From positions 124,001 to 188,000 of the forward strand of contig NZ_JADJDO010000039.1 of the NCBI RefSeq assembly GCF_016702655.1: a stretch of 64,000 nucleotides of DNA, in the 5' to 3' direction. Positions 43,791 to 52,586 of the stretch are shown here, in pieces (within the stretch, counting starts at the first letter, position 1; every line of letters starts with the position of its first letter). The position numbers and the translations under genes are program-made. The DNA comes from Ideonella sp. Its GTDB lineage: Bacteria > Pseudomonadota > Gammaproteobacteria > Burkholderiales > Burkholderiaceae_C. Below the pieces are notes generated by a model. It did no database searches, had not been told where the DNA came from, and saw only the letters and a program-made list of their open reading frames with translations.

Positions 43791-45971
43791 ATGTCAACCG
43801 AAGCGAAGTGCCCGTTCGTGCACGGCACGGCCGCAGGCCGCTCCAACGCGGACTGGTGGCCCGACCAGTTGAACCTGAAGATCCTGCACCAGCACTCGCC
43901 GCTGTCGGATCCGATGGGCGAGGGGTTCGACTATGCGCAGGCGTTCAAGAGCCTCGACCTCGAGGCCGTGAAGCAGGACTTGCGCGCGCTGATGACCGAC
44001 TCGCAAGACTGGTGGCCGGCCGACTTCGGCCACTACGGGCCCCTGTTCGTTCGCATGGCATGGCACAGTGCCGGCACCTACCGCGTTGGCGACGGCCGCG
44101 GCGGCGCTGGCCACGGCAGCCAGCGCTTTGCCCCGCTCAACAGCTGGCCCGACAACGTCAACCTCGACAAGGCGCGCCGGCTGATCTGGCCGATCAAGCA
44201 GAAGTACGGCCGCAAGATCTCGTGGGCCGACCTGATGATCCTCACCGGCAACGTCGCTCTCGAATCGATGGGATTCAAGACCTTCGGCTTCGGCGGCGGG
44301 CGCGAGGACATCTGGGAGTCCGAAGAAGACATCTACTGGGGCGCGGAGGACACCTGGCTCGGCGACAAGCGCTACGCCGGCGACCGTGATCTCGAGAACC
44401 CCCTCGCTGCCGTGCAGATGGGCCTGATCTACGTGAACCCGGAAGGCCCGAACGGCAACCCGGACCCGCTCGCGGCGGCCAGGGACATCCGCGAAACCTT
44501 CGCCCGCATGGCGATGGACGATGAAGAGACGGTGGCGCTGATCGCCGGCGGCCACACCTTCGGCAAGACCCACGGCGCCGGCCCCGCGACCCACGTCGGC
44601 CCCGAACCCGAGGCCGCCGGCATCGAGCAGCAGGGGCTGGGCTGGAAGAGCAGTTTCGGCACGGGCAAGGGCGGCGACACGATCAGCAGCGGCCTCGAAG
44701 TCGTCTGGACCACCACGCCGACGAAGTGGAGCAACAACTTCTTCTGGAACCTGTTCGGCTACGAGTGGGAGCTGACGAAGAGCCCGGCGGGTGCCCACCA
44801 ATGGACGCCCAAGCATGGCATGGGCGCCGGCACGGTGCCGGATGCGCACGAAGCGGGCAGGCGCCATGCGCCGGCCATGCTGACCACCGACCTCGCGCTG
44901 CGCTTCGACCCGGCGTACGAGAAGATTTCGAGGCGCTTCCTCGAGAATCCGGACCAGTTTGCCGATGCATTCGCGCGCGCATGGTTCAAGCTGACGCACC
45001 GCGACATGGGACCGCGCGCACGCTATCTGGGCCCGGAGGTGCCCGCGCAAGAGCTTCTCTGGCAGGACCCCATCCCCGCCGTCGATCACGCGCTGATCGA
45101 CGCAAGCGACATCGCCGCGTTGAAGGGCAGGATCCTGGCTTCGGGGCTGTCGGTCTCGGCGCTGGTTTCGACCGCCTGGGCGTCGGCGTCCACCTTCCGC
45201 GGCTCCGACAAGCGCGGTGGCGCAAACGGTGGGCGCATTCGCCTCGCGCCGCAGAAGGACTGGGCCGTCAACCAGCCGTCGCAGCTCGCAGCCGTGCTGA
45301 AGGCGCTCGAGGACATCCGGGGCGAGTTCAATGGCGCCCAGTCTGGCGCGAAGCGGGTCTCGCTCGCCGACCTGATCGTGCTGGCAGGTTGCGCCGGCGT
45401 CGAGCAGGCAGCGAAGAATGCCGGGCGCACCGTGACGGTCCCGTTCACTGCGGGCCGCATGGACGCCTCGCAGGCGCAGACCGACGTGGACTCGTTTGCC
45501 GTGCTCGAACCGGTTGCCGATGGCTTTCGCAACTACCTCCAGGGCCGCTACGCCGTCCCGGCCGAGGCCTTGCTGGTCGACAAGGCGCAACTGCTGACGC
45601 TGACCGCGCCCGAGATGACGGTGCTCGTGGGCGGCCTGCGCGTCCTGAACGCGAATGTCGGGCAGACGCCGCATGGCGTGCTGACCGAGCGGCCCGAGGC
45701 GCTGACCAACGACTTCTTCGTGCACCTGCTCGACATGGGCACGGCCTGGAAGCCGATCTCCGACGCCGCAGACATCTTCGAGGGGGTTGATCGCGCCACC
45801 GGCGCACCGCGCTGGACCGGCACCCGCGTCGACCTCGTTTTCGGTTCAAACTCGCAGCTCCGCGCGCTGGCCGAAGTCTATGCAAGCTCCGACGCGCAGG
45901 ACAAGTTCATCGACGACTTCGTGGCGGCCTGGAACAAGGTGATGAACCTCGACCGCTTCGACATTGCCTGA
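43791..45971 (+). CDS. katG: Catalase-peroxidase
   Basis: Bifunctional haem enzyme (726 aa) destroying hydrogen peroxide and oxidising peroxidase substrates. The distal triad Arg-Trp-His is in FVRMAWHSAGTYRVGDGRGG; the proximal His is in IAGGHTFGKTHGAG. The Met-Tyr-Trp adduct needed for catalase activity can be assembled from this Trp, the Tyr of GLIYVNPEGPNGNPDPLAA and the Met of FARMAMDDEETVAL. The degenerate C-terminal peroxidase domain is present in full. A strong ribosome-binding site (AAGGAGG) precedes the ATG at 43791. dps follows after 16 nt, forming a peroxide-defence pair. Confidence 0.97.
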   Translation: MSTEAKCPFVHGTAAGRSNADWWPDQLNLKILHQHSPLSDPMGEGFDYAQAFKSLDLEAVKQDLRALMTDSQDWWPADFGHYGPLFVRMAWHSAGTYRVGDGRGGAGHGSQRFAPLNSWPDNVNLDKARRLIWPIKQKYGRKISWADLMILTGNVALESMGFKTFGFGGGREDIWESEEDIYWGAEDTWLGDKRYAGDRDLENPLAAVQMGLIYVNPEGPNGNPDPLAAARDIRETFARMAMDDEETVALIAGGHTFGKTHGAGPATHVGPEPEAAGIEQQGLGWKSSFGTGKGGDTISSGLEVVWTTTPTKWSNNFFWNLFGYEWELTKSPAGAHQWTPKHGMGAGTVPDAHEAGRRHAPAMLTTDLALRFDPAYEKISRRFLENPDQFADAFARAWFKLTHRDMGPRARYLGPEVPAQELLWQDPIPAVDHALIDASDIAALKGRILASGLSVSALVSTAWASASTFRGSDKRGGANGGRIRLAPQKDWAVNQPSQLAAVLKALEDIRGEFNGAQSGAKRVSLADLIVLAGCAGVEQAAKNAGRTVTVPFTAGRMDASQAQTDVDSFAVLEPVADGFRNYLQGRYAVPAEALLVDKAQLLTLTAPEMTVLVGGLRVLNANVGQTPHGVLTERPEALTNDFFVHLLDMGTAWKPISDAADIFEGVDRATGAPRWTGTRVDLVFGSNSQLRALAEVYASSDAQDKFIDDFVAAWNKVMNLDRFDIA

Positions 45972-45987
45972 TCAAGGAGGAAAGAAC

Positions 45988-46488
45988 ATGGCAAAGCACC
46001 CTTCGACCGGCGTGCCGGCGATCAACATCGGCATCGGCGACAAGCAGCGCGCAGCGATCGCCGGCGGGCTCGGCAAGCTGCTGGCCGACACCTACACGCT
46101 GTACCTGACAACGCACAACTTCCACTGGAACGTGACCGGGCCGATGTTCAACACGCTGCACGCGATGTTCATGGCCCAGTACACCGAACTGTGGAATGCG
46201 GTCGACCCGATCGCCGAGCGCATCCGCTCGCTGGGTCACCCCGCGCCGGGTTCGTATGCCCAGTTCGGCAAGCTCAGTTCGCTCAAGGACGCGCCGGCTG
46301 TGCCGCCCAAGGCGCTGGAGATGGTGCGCATCCTGGTCGCCGGCCACGAGGCGGTGGCACGCACGGCGCGCGAGGTCTTTCCGCTCGCCGACAAGGCCGG
46401 CGACCAGCCCACCGCCGACCTGTTGACGCAGCGCCTGACAGTGCATGAACAGACAGCCTGGATGCTGCGGTCGCTGCTGGAAGATTGA
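45988..46488 (+). CDS. dps: DNA starvation/stationary-phase protection protein Dps
   Basis: Ferritin-like protein of 166 aa that oxidises and stores iron using peroxide and protects DNA. The dinuclear ferroxidase ligands are visible in TTHNFHWNVTGPMFNTLHAM and MFMAQYTELWNAVDPIAERI. The helical tail (TVHEQTAWMLRSLLED) is standard. AAGGAGGAAAGAAC precedes the ATG. Placement directly after katG implies common induction under peroxide stress; an OxyR site may lie upstream of katG but I could not identify one. Confidence 0.95.
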   Translation: MAKHPSTGVPAINIGIGDKQRAAIAGGLGKLLADTYTLYLTTHNFHWNVTGPMFNTLHAMFMAQYTELWNAVDPIAERIRSLGHPAPGSYAQFGKLSSLKDAPAVPPKALEMVRILVAGHEAVARTAREVFPLADKAGDQPTADLLTQRLTVHEQTAWMLRSLLED

Positions 46489-46591
46489 GGAGCCGAGCGG
46501 CTGATGGGCCGAGGGGCCGGACCGACGCAGTGCCTGCGAAGGGCCTGCGGCCCGCTGCCTGCGCCGCCTCCTGGCCATAGACTGCAGCCCC

Positions 46592-47827
46592 ATGCAGACC
46601 TACCTCGTCGGGGGCGCGGTGCGCGACCGCCTGCTCGGGCTGCCGGTCAAGGATCGCGACTGGGTCGTCGTCGGCGCGACGCCGCAGCAGCTCATTGACG
46701 CCGGCTACCTGCCGGTCGGGCGCGACTTTCCGGTCTTCCTGCATCCGCTGACCAAGGAGGAGGTGGCCCTGGCGCGCACCGAGCGCAGCACGGCGCCGGG
46801 CTACCACGGCTTCAGTTTCCACACCGCACCCGATGTCACCCTCGAGCAGGACTTGTCGCGCCGCGACCTGACGATCAACGCGATGGCCGAGGACGAGGCC
46901 GGCACCCTGATCGATCCCTTCGGCGGCGCGCGCGATCTGCGCGCGAAACGCCTGCGCCATGTCTCGCCCGCCTTTGCCGAGGACCCGGTGCGCATCCTGC
47001 GCCTGGCGCGCTTCGCGGCGCGTTACAGCGGGTTCGAGGTCGCGGACGAGACGCTGGCGCTGGCGCGGCAGATGGTCGAGAGCGGCGATGTCGACGCGCT
47101 CGTTGCCGAGCGTGTCTGGCAGGAGCTCGCGCGCGGGCTGATGGAGGCGCGGCCGTCGCGCATGTTCGAGGTCTTGCGCGCCTGCGGTGCGCTCGCCCGG
47201 CTGCTGCCCGAGGTCGAGCGCCTGTGGGGCGTGCCGCAGCGCGCCGACTACCACCCCGAGATCGACACCGGCGTGCATTTGATGCTGGTGCTCGACATGG
47301 CAGCGCGGCTCGGCACGTCGCTCGCGGTCCGATTTGCCTGCCTCTGCCACGACCTCGGCAAGGGCACGACAGCGGCCGACATGCTGCCGCGCCACGTCGG
47401 CCACGAGCAGCGCAGCGTGGTGCTGTTGCGTGCGCTCGCGGCGCGGCTGCGCGTGCCGACCGATTGCCGCGAGCTCGCCGAGGCCGTCGCGCGCGAGCAC
47501 GGCAACATCCACCGCAGCGCCGAGTTCGGCGCCGGCGCGCTGGTGCGCCTGCTCGAGCGCTGCGATGGTCTTCGCAAACCGGCCCGGCTCGACGAAATCC
47601 TGCTCGCCTGCGAGTGCGACGCGCGCGGCCGCGCAGGACTTGCCGAGACGCCCTATCCGCAGCGGCCGCGCCTGCTCGCAATGCAGGCTGCCGCGCTGGG
47701 CATCGACACGGCCGCAGTGGCGGCCCATGCCGCCGCGCGCGGCCTGGCCGGGCCCGCCATTGGCGCCGCGGTGCACGACGCGCGCGTCGAGGCCGTCGAG
47801 GCGGCGCTGGCCGCGGCTGCAGGCTGA
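46592..47827 (+). CDS. cca: CCA-adding tRNA nucleotidyltransferase with HD domain
   Basis: Adds or repairs the 3' CCA of tRNA. The 411-aa protein has the class II nucleotidyltransferase head (MQTYLVGGAVRDRLLGLPVK, then DRDWVVVGATPQQL with the DxD metal site), the ADLTINAMA-like RRDLTINAMAEDEAGTLIDP segment and the neck helices LRLARFAARYSGFEV. A C-terminal HD phosphohydrolase domain (ARFACLCHDLGKGT) is characteristic of the multifunctional gamma/betaproteobacterial Cca. Full length. The preceding 100 nt after dps holds no gene. Confidence 0.95.
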   Translation: MQTYLVGGAVRDRLLGLPVKDRDWVVVGATPQQLIDAGYLPVGRDFPVFLHPLTKEEVALARTERSTAPGYHGFSFHTAPDVTLEQDLSRRDLTINAMAEDEAGTLIDPFGGARDLRAKRLRHVSPAFAEDPVRILRLARFAARYSGFEVADETLALARQMVESGDVDALVAERVWQELARGLMEARPSRMFEVLRACGALARLLPEVERLWGVPQRADYHPEIDTGVHLMLVLDMAARLGTSLAVRFACLCHDLGKGTTAADMLPRHVGHEQRSVVLLRALAARLRVPTDCRELAEAVAREHGNIHRSAEFGAGALVRLLERCDGLRKPARLDEILLACECDARGRAGLAETPYPQRPRLLAMQAAALGIDTAAVAAHAAARGLAGPAIGAAVHDARVEAVEAALAAAAG

Positions 47828-47891
47828 GCCGATCGCTGCAAGCTTGCCGGGCTTGTGCCACGATGCGTCCCTGGCAGCCGGAGGGCGCGCG

Positions 47892-48296
47892 ATGGGTCTG
47901 GCCGAGGGCATCCGCAAGCACGGGTTTCGCAAGTGGTACGAGCGCGAGCTGCTGCAGAGCCACGCGCACATGCTGCTGCTGCTGTTCTGCGCCATCGGCC
48001 TGCTCGGCAGCTTCGAGGTCTTCAGCCGCAAGGCGCCGCTCGTCGACCAGCTGAGCATCGTCGCCTCCATCCTCGCCTGTGTCGCAGTAGGCTTCTGGGC
48101 GATGCGGCGCTACCTCTTCCTGCTCGCGCACGCCGAGCATGTCGCCAACCAGGCGGTGTGCGCCCAGTGCAAGGCCTACGGGCGTCTGGACGTGCTGAAC
48201 GTCGACGTCGGCCGCCAAAGCGTGGGCGTGCGCTGCCAGCGCTGCGGACATGCGTGGCCGATCGAGGACGAGGCCGGCGCGGGCGCCGGTCGTTGA
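47892..48296 (+). CDS. Two-helix membrane protein with C-terminal zinc ribbon
   Basis: A 134-aa protein I cannot name. After a basic start (MGLAEGIRKHGFRKWYEREL) come two membrane helices (MLLLLFCAIGLLGSFEVFS and LSIVASILACVAVGFWAM). A cytoplasmic tail follows with four cysteines in two CxxC pairs, QAVCAQCKAYG and GVRCQRCGHAWPI, i.e. a zinc ribbon. The start was set at 47892 because the membrane topology makes sense from there. It is 64 nt downstream of cca on the same strand. Confidence 0.72.
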   Translation: MGLAEGIRKHGFRKWYERELLQSHAHMLLLLFCAIGLLGSFEVFSRKAPLVDQLSIVASILACVAVGFWAMRRYLFLLAHAEHVANQAVCAQCKAYGRLDVLNVDVGRQSVGVRCQRCGHAWPIEDEAGAGAGR

Positions 48297-48384
48297 CGTG
48301 CCGCTGATGGGGCGACCGCGCAGCCAACCGCGCTGGAAGGTGGCGGACGACTTCATCTCCACCGGCCACCTTGCGCCACGTGGG

Positions 48385-48440
48385 CGCCTGGGGGGGCGGG
48401 CGGCGCCGGGGGGGCGCGCGAGGCGCGGGTGCGGGGGTTG
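48385..48440. other. Short G-rich patch beyond truncated ATPase gene
   Basis: Two runs of seven G on the + strand, with GC-only sequence around them. It lies just past the point where the minus-strand ATPase gene loses its conserved C-terminal half, which is the same situation as at 29.88 kb. Nothing coding is recognisable between 48297 and 48443. Confidence 0.45.
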
Positions 48441-48443
48441 CGT

Positions 48444-49049
48444 TCAGGTAGCATCTGCCGGCAGCGCGGCCCGGCGCGCGCTGAACGCAAGGTCAGCGAT
48501 GCGGCTGAGCTGTCGCACGTCGCGCTCGACATAGGTGGCGATGTAGCTGGCATGCCAGTCGGCGTGCGCCACGTCGCGGTCGAACAGCGCCGGGTAGGCG
48601 CCCGCGACCAGCCACTCGTCGAGCGACAGCGCATCGAAGACGGACGGCGCCTCGGCGTAGGCCAGCGGCAGCAGTTCCAGATAGGCGGCGCGGCCGGCCA
48701 GGCTCTGGCTCACTGCCGCCGACAGCAGCAGGTTCTGCGAGCCCGTGAGAACCACCCGGCCCATTGCAGAGCCCGCATCGAGCGCCGTCTGCAGGTAAGA
48801 CAGCAGCGCCGGCACGCGCTGCACCTCGTCGATCAGCAGGCCGCCGCGATGCCGCGACATCAAAAGGCCGCGCGGGTCGGCCGCAACGCGCTCGCGCACG
48901 TCCGGGTCTTCGAGCGAGAGGTAGGCGTGGCTGGGGAAGGCGGCGCGCGCCAGAGTCGTCTTGCCGGACTGACGCGGCCCCGTCAGCACCACCACCGGGA
49001 AGCCGCGCGCCAGGCGCAGCAGGCGGGCGTGGGCGTGACGGTCGAACAT
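48444..49049 (-). pseudogene. DUF4143-type ATP-binding protein, C-terminal half missing
   Basis: N-terminal 200 residues of an AAA+ protein of the AAA_14/DUF4143 group: Walker A VVLTGPRQSGKTTLARAAF, Walker B GGLLIDEVQRVPALLSYL, sensor region GRVVLTGSQNLLLSAAVSQS and ATYVERDVRQLSRIADL. Family members are about 380-400 aa and continue with a DUF4143 nuclease-like domain. Here the sequence departs after RIADLAFSARR and stops at 48444, next to a G-rich patch. The 5' end is normal, with a strong inverted repeat just upstream of the ATG at 49049. Function of the family is uncertain. Confidence 0.82.
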
Positions 49050-49052
49050 GAG

Positions 49053-49087
49053 CTTACTGATTCAGCTTTTGAAGCTGAAAGTGTAAG
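49053..49087. promoter_or_regulatory. Palindrome upstream of the DUF4143-type ATPase gene
   Basis: Nested symmetry: TTCAGCTT (49061-49068) and AAGCTGAA (49072-49079) around TTG, flanked by CTTAC (49053-49057) and GTAAG (49083-49087). It starts 4 nt before the ATG of the minus-strand gene and is unusually AT-rich for this genome. The position would let a bound protein block transcription or translation, so an autoregulatory operator or an RNA hairpin masking the start are both possible. Confidence 0.45.
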
Positions 49088-49254
49088 ACAACGGGGTAGT
49101 CGACAAGCCGGGGAGCTCGTCGGCTCGTCTTTGGCGCGGCGCCGCATCGCGCCGACGGGCGAACCGATGCGCCGTGGTCTGCCCGGGCGCGCCCTTGTCA
49201 CGCCGTGCCACGCCGACCTGCCGCGCTGGCCTCGGCCCGCCCTGTGAGCCGCAA

Positions 49255-50400
49255 CTACAGCGTGTGACTCCGGTCCCCAGCGGCAAATCCGATCGCCTCG
49301 AAACTGCACCCACGCGCCAACCCGATGACCTTGAACAGTTCCCCCATCTCGTGCTCGTCGATCAGGCGCCGGGCGTGTGTGCGGGTGGCCAGGCTCGCCG
49401 CATGCAGCATCTCGACCAGGCCGCAGTTGATGAGAAACCGCGCCTGCGAGGTGTAGCCCAGCACCTCCATCCCGGCGTCCTGCGCGGCGAGCGCGATCGC
49501 GGTGAAGTTCACGTGCGCGGTGATGTCCTTGGCGCCGGCGTCGGCCAGCGGGTCGGCGTCGGCGCGGTGCGCGCGGTGGCACATCAGGGTACCGCCGCGG
49601 CGCTGCGGGTGGTAGTACTCGGCCTCGGGGAATCCGTAGTCGATGAAGAAGGCCGCTCCGCACTGCAGCCGCTCGGCGAGCGTTGCGACGAAAGCGCATT
49701 GTTGCGGATGGATCTCGGTCACGTAGCCGGGCGCGAAGTGCTGCTGCGGTGCCGCCACGGCAAGCGGCGGTGCGAGCGTTGTCGGCCGGTCATCCCACGC
49801 GAAGAGGCCGTTGCCCGGCGCGATCACGCCGCGCTCGAGCCAGCGCGCGCCGCTCCAGCACAGCAGCTGCACCGGCATCGCGTCGAGCACCTCGTTGCCG
49901 ACGACGGCGCCGCGCATCGTGTGGGGCAGCGCATCCAGCCACTGCACGCGCTCGCCGAAGCGCGCCAGCCGTTCGCGCTGTCGCGCGCGCAGTGCGGCCG
50001 AAAGTTCGACGATCGCGTAGCGCCGCGCGCGCTCGCCGAGCGCATCGAGCAACTGCGCAGCGAGCGCGCCCGAGCCGGCACCGAACTCGTAGACGGTGTC
50101 GGTCGCGCTCGCCGCCAGCGCCTGTGCCACCTGCGCCGCGAGCGTGCGTCCGAACAGCGGCGAGAGCTCGGGCGCGGTGACGAAGTCGCTCCCCGACCCG
50201 GGCAGCAGGCCGAACTGCCGGTCGTCGCGCGCGTAGTAGCCGAGACCGGGTTCGTACAGCGCAATCGTCATGAAGCGGTCGAAGCTCAGCCAGCCGCCGG
50301 CCCCGGCGATCTCATGGGTGATCCACGCGCGCAATGCATCGCGCGCGTCCCCCGCCGATACACTCGAAGCCTCGTCCCCACCTGCGTCCGCCCCGTTCAT
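49255..50400 (-). CDS. SAM-dependent methyltransferase, MidA/NDUFAF7-like
   Basis: A 381-aa class I methyltransferase of the DUF185 family, the bacterial counterpart of mitochondrial NDUFAF7 (an arginine methyltransferase needed for complex I assembly). Motifs: FMTIALYEPGLGYYARDDRQ, SDFVTAPELSPLFGRTLAAQ, SAM motif VYEFGAGSGALAAQLLDAL, and AVVGNEVLDAMPVQLLCW. A late AFFIDYGFPEAEYYHPQRRG completes it. The start at 50400 (MNGADAGGDEA) leaves only 18 nt to the divergent SDR gene, so their promoters overlap. The target in bacteria is not established. Confidence 0.9.
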   Translation of the reverse strand: MNGADAGGDEASSVSAGDARDALRAWITHEIAGAGGWLSFDRFMTIALYEPGLGYYARDDRQFGLLPGSGSDFVTAPELSPLFGRTLAAQVAQALAASATDTVYEFGAGSGALAAQLLDALGERARRYAIVELSAALRARQRERLARFGERVQWLDALPHTMRGAVVGNEVLDAMPVQLLCWSGARWLERGVIAPGNGLFAWDDRPTTLAPPLAVAAPQQHFAPGYVTEIHPQQCAFVATLAERLQCGAAFFIDYGFPEAEYYHPQRRGGTLMCHRAHRADADPLADAGAKDITAHVNFTAIALAAQDAGMEVLGYTSQARFLINCGLVEMLHAASLATRTHARRLIDEHEMGELFKVIGLARGCSFEAIGFAAGDRSHTL

Positions 50401-50418
50401 CCGGTCATTGTAGAAACC

Positions 50419-51219
50419 GTGGTCCCAGCCGATTCTTCGTCTCCTGCGCGCCCGGTCGCGCTCGTCACTGGCGCGGCGCGCCGCATCGGGCGCGAGATCG
50501 CGCTCGAGCTGGCGCGCCACGGCTTCGATGTCGCTGTCCACCATCGCGCATCGGCGGCCGAGGCCGAGGGCGTCGTTGTCGAGGCGCAGGCCGTGGGCGC
50601 GCGGGCCTGGGCGCTGCAGTCCGACCTCGGCGACGAATCCGCGTGCCGCGCACTCGTGCCGGCCGTCGTTGCGCAGGCCGGGCGGCTCGACGCGGTGGTC
50701 AACAACGCGTCGCACTTCGCCTACGACGATGCGGCGAGCTTCAGCTACGCGGCGATGGACGCGCACTGGCGGGCCAACACCGCGCCCGCGGTCGTGCTCG
50801 CGCAGGCGCTGCACGCGCATCTCGGGGATTCGGGCCGCACGGGCTGCGTCGTCAACCTGCTCGACCAGAAGCTGTGGAATCCGAATCCGGACTACTTTTC
50901 CTACACGCTGTCCAAGGCCGCGCTCGAGGCGGCGACGACATTGCTCGCGCAGGCGCTCGCGCCGCGCGTGCGCGTGGCCGGCGTCGCGCCGGGCGTGACG
51001 CTGCTGTCGGGCGCGATGAGCGAGGCGGAATTCGCGCGCGCGCATGCGCTGACGCCGCTCGCGCGCTCGTCCACGCCCGAAGACGTGGCGCGCGCGGTGC
51101 GCTTCGTGATCGAGTCGCCGGCGATCACCGGCACCACCCTGCTCGTCGATGGCGGCCAGCACCTGCAGGCGCAGCCGCGCGACGTGATGTTTCTTGCCCG
51201 CGAGTCCACCAAGGCCTGA
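50419..51219 (+). CDS. SDR oxidoreductase, pteridine-reductase-like
   Basis: Short-chain dehydrogenase of 266 aa. The cofactor motif VALVTGAARRIGREIALEL has an Arg-rich TGxxxRxG form, and AVHHRASAAEAEGVV provides NADPH-binding positions; both are seen in pteridine reductases (PTR1/FolM). VVNNASHFAYDDAASFS is the NNAS motif, and DYFSYTLSKAALEAAT contains the catalytic Tyr-x3-Lys. The GTG at 50419 is the only sensible start after the divergent methyltransferase. folB follows 5 nt after its stop, so a dihydromonapterin/dihydropteridine reductase role in folate or pterin metabolism is likely, though inferred. Confidence 0.82.
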   Translation: MVPADSSSPARPVALVTGAARRIGREIALELARHGFDVAVHHRASAAEAEGVVVEAQAVGARAWALQSDLGDESACRALVPAVVAQAGRLDAVVNNASHFAYDDAASFSYAAMDAHWRANTAPAVVLAQALHAHLGDSGRTGCVVNLLDQKLWNPNPDYFSYTLSKAALEAATTLLAQALAPRVRVAGVAPGVTLLSGAMSEAEFARAHALTPLARSSTPEDVARAVRFVIESPAITGTTLLVDGGQHLQAQPRDVMFLARESTKA

Positions 51220-51224
51220 AAGCC

Positions 51225-51623
51225 ATGCACAGCCTGCTCAGCCACGCCCGCCTGATGGACTGCCGCAGGCTCTTCCTGCGCGACTACGAGGTCTGGATCA
51301 ACATCGGCGTGCACGACTTCGAGAAGCGCGGCGAGCAGCGCGTGCTGATCAACGTCGACCTGTACGTGCCGCTCGCGGTCTCGACGCCGCGCGCCGACGA
51401 CCTCGACGAGGTGGTGGACTACGACTTCATCCGGCGCACGATCGCGCTGCGCGTGGCGCAAGGCCACATCCACCTGCAGGAGACGCTGTGCGACGAAGTG
51501 CTCGCGCTGATGCTCGAGCATCCGCGCGTGCGTGCGGCGTGCGTCTCGACCGCCAAGCCGGACGTGTACCCCGACTGCGCCGCGGTCGGCGTCGAGGTCT
51601 TCGGCATCAAGGAGCTTCCATGA
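51225..51623 (+). CDS. folB: Dihydroneopterin aldolase
   Basis: Folate pathway enzyme cleaving 7,8-dihydroneopterin to 6-hydroxymethyl-dihydropterin and glycolaldehyde. The 132-aa product shows RRLFLRDYEVWINIGVHDFE, RGEQRVLINVDLYVPL, and DDLDEVVDYDFIRRTIALRV. The conserved catalytic Glu lies in IHLQETLCDEVLALML, and the active-site Lys in VSTAKPDVYPDCAAVGVEV. It lies directly behind the pteridine-reductase-like gene and overlaps the start of ttcA (ATGA at 51620-51623). The N-terminal extension of about 20 residues is slightly longer than in E. coli. Confidence 0.93.
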   Translation: MHSLLSHARLMDCRRLFLRDYEVWINIGVHDFEKRGEQRVLINVDLYVPLAVSTPRADDLDEVVDYDFIRRTIALRVAQGHIHLQETLCDEVLALMLEHPRVRAACVSTAKPDVYPDCAAVGVEVFGIKELP

Positions 51624-52552
51624 GTCAGCAAGAGGCCGTGGCCGCACCGGTGCGCGCCAAGCCAAGCGTGGAGTCAGCCAAGCTCGCCAAGCGGCTGCAT
51701 CGCCAGGTCGGGCAGGCGATCGCCGACTACGCAATGATCGAGCCCGGCGACAAGGTCATGGTGTGCCTGTCGGGCGGCAAGGACAGCTTTGCCCTGCTCG
51801 ACATCCTGCTCTCGCTGCAGGCGCGCGCGCCGGTGCCGTTCGAGCTCGTCGCGGTCAACCTCGACCAGAAGCAGCCCGGCTTTCCGGCCGAGGTGTTGCC
51901 CGAGTACCTCAGGCGCCGCGGCGTGCCCTTCCACATCGAGAACCAGGACACCTATTCGATCGTCAAGCGCCTCATCCCCGAGGGCAAGACGATGTGCAGC
52001 CTGTGCTCGCGGCTGCGCCGCGGCGTGCTCTACCGCGTCGCGAGCGAACTCGGCGCGACCAAGATCGCGCTCGGCCACCACCGCGACGACATGCTGCAGA
52101 CCTTCTTCCTGAACCTGTTCTTCGGCAGCCGGCTCAAGGCCATGCCGCCCAAGCTCGTCAGCGACGACGGAAGGCACATCGTGATCCGGCCGCTCGCCTA
52201 CGTCGCCGAGGCCGACCTCGAGCGTTGGGCGCGCGAGCGCCAGTTTCCGATCATTCCCTGCGCGCTGTGCGGCAGCCAGGACAACCTGCAGCGCGTCCAG
52301 ATGAAGAAAATGCTGCGCGAGTGGGAGCGCGAGCATCCGGGGCGGCTCGACAACATGGCCACGGCCCTGGCCAATGTCGTGCCTTCGCACCTGCTCGACC
52401 GCAGGCTCTACCCCTTCACGACGCTCGCGACGACCGGCATCCCGGATCGCAACGGCGACAAGGCCTTCGACGACGACGACAACGAAGAGGACGATGCGAA
52501 CTGCGCGCCGGCGCCCGCGCGGGCGCCGGTGCGCTGGCAGTTGCGCGACTGA
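51620..52552 (+). CDS. ttcA: tRNA 2-thiocytidine biosynthesis protein TtcA
   Basis: Iron-sulphur enzyme that thiolates C32 of certain tRNAs. 310 aa: PP-loop KVMVCLSGGKDSFALLDILL for ATP, first cysteine pair in KTMCSLCSRLRRGVLYR, and FPIIPCALCGSQDNLQRVQM for the second cluster ligand. KIALGHHRDDMLQTFFLNLF is also typical. The C-terminal acidic stretch (DDDDNEEDD) is a lineage-specific tail. Coupled to folB by a 4-nt overlap. Interestingly the window's own tRNA-Arg(CCG) carries C at position 32, the base TtcA modifies. Confidence 0.95.
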   Translation: MSQQEAVAAPVRAKPSVESAKLAKRLHRQVGQAIADYAMIEPGDKVMVCLSGGKDSFALLDILLSLQARAPVPFELVAVNLDQKQPGFPAEVLPEYLRRRGVPFHIENQDTYSIVKRLIPEGKTMCSLCSRLRRGVLYRVASELGATKIALGHHRDDMLQTFFLNLFFGSRLKAMPPKLVSDDGRHIVIRPLAYVAEADLERWARERQFPIIPCALCGSQDNLQRVQMKKMLREWEREHPGRLDNMATALANVVPSHLLDRRLYPFTTLATTGIPDRNGDKAFDDDDNEEDDANCAPAPARAPVRWQLRD

Positions 52553-52586
52553 TAGTCAGCAGGCCACGAGGCCGCAGGAGGTGACG

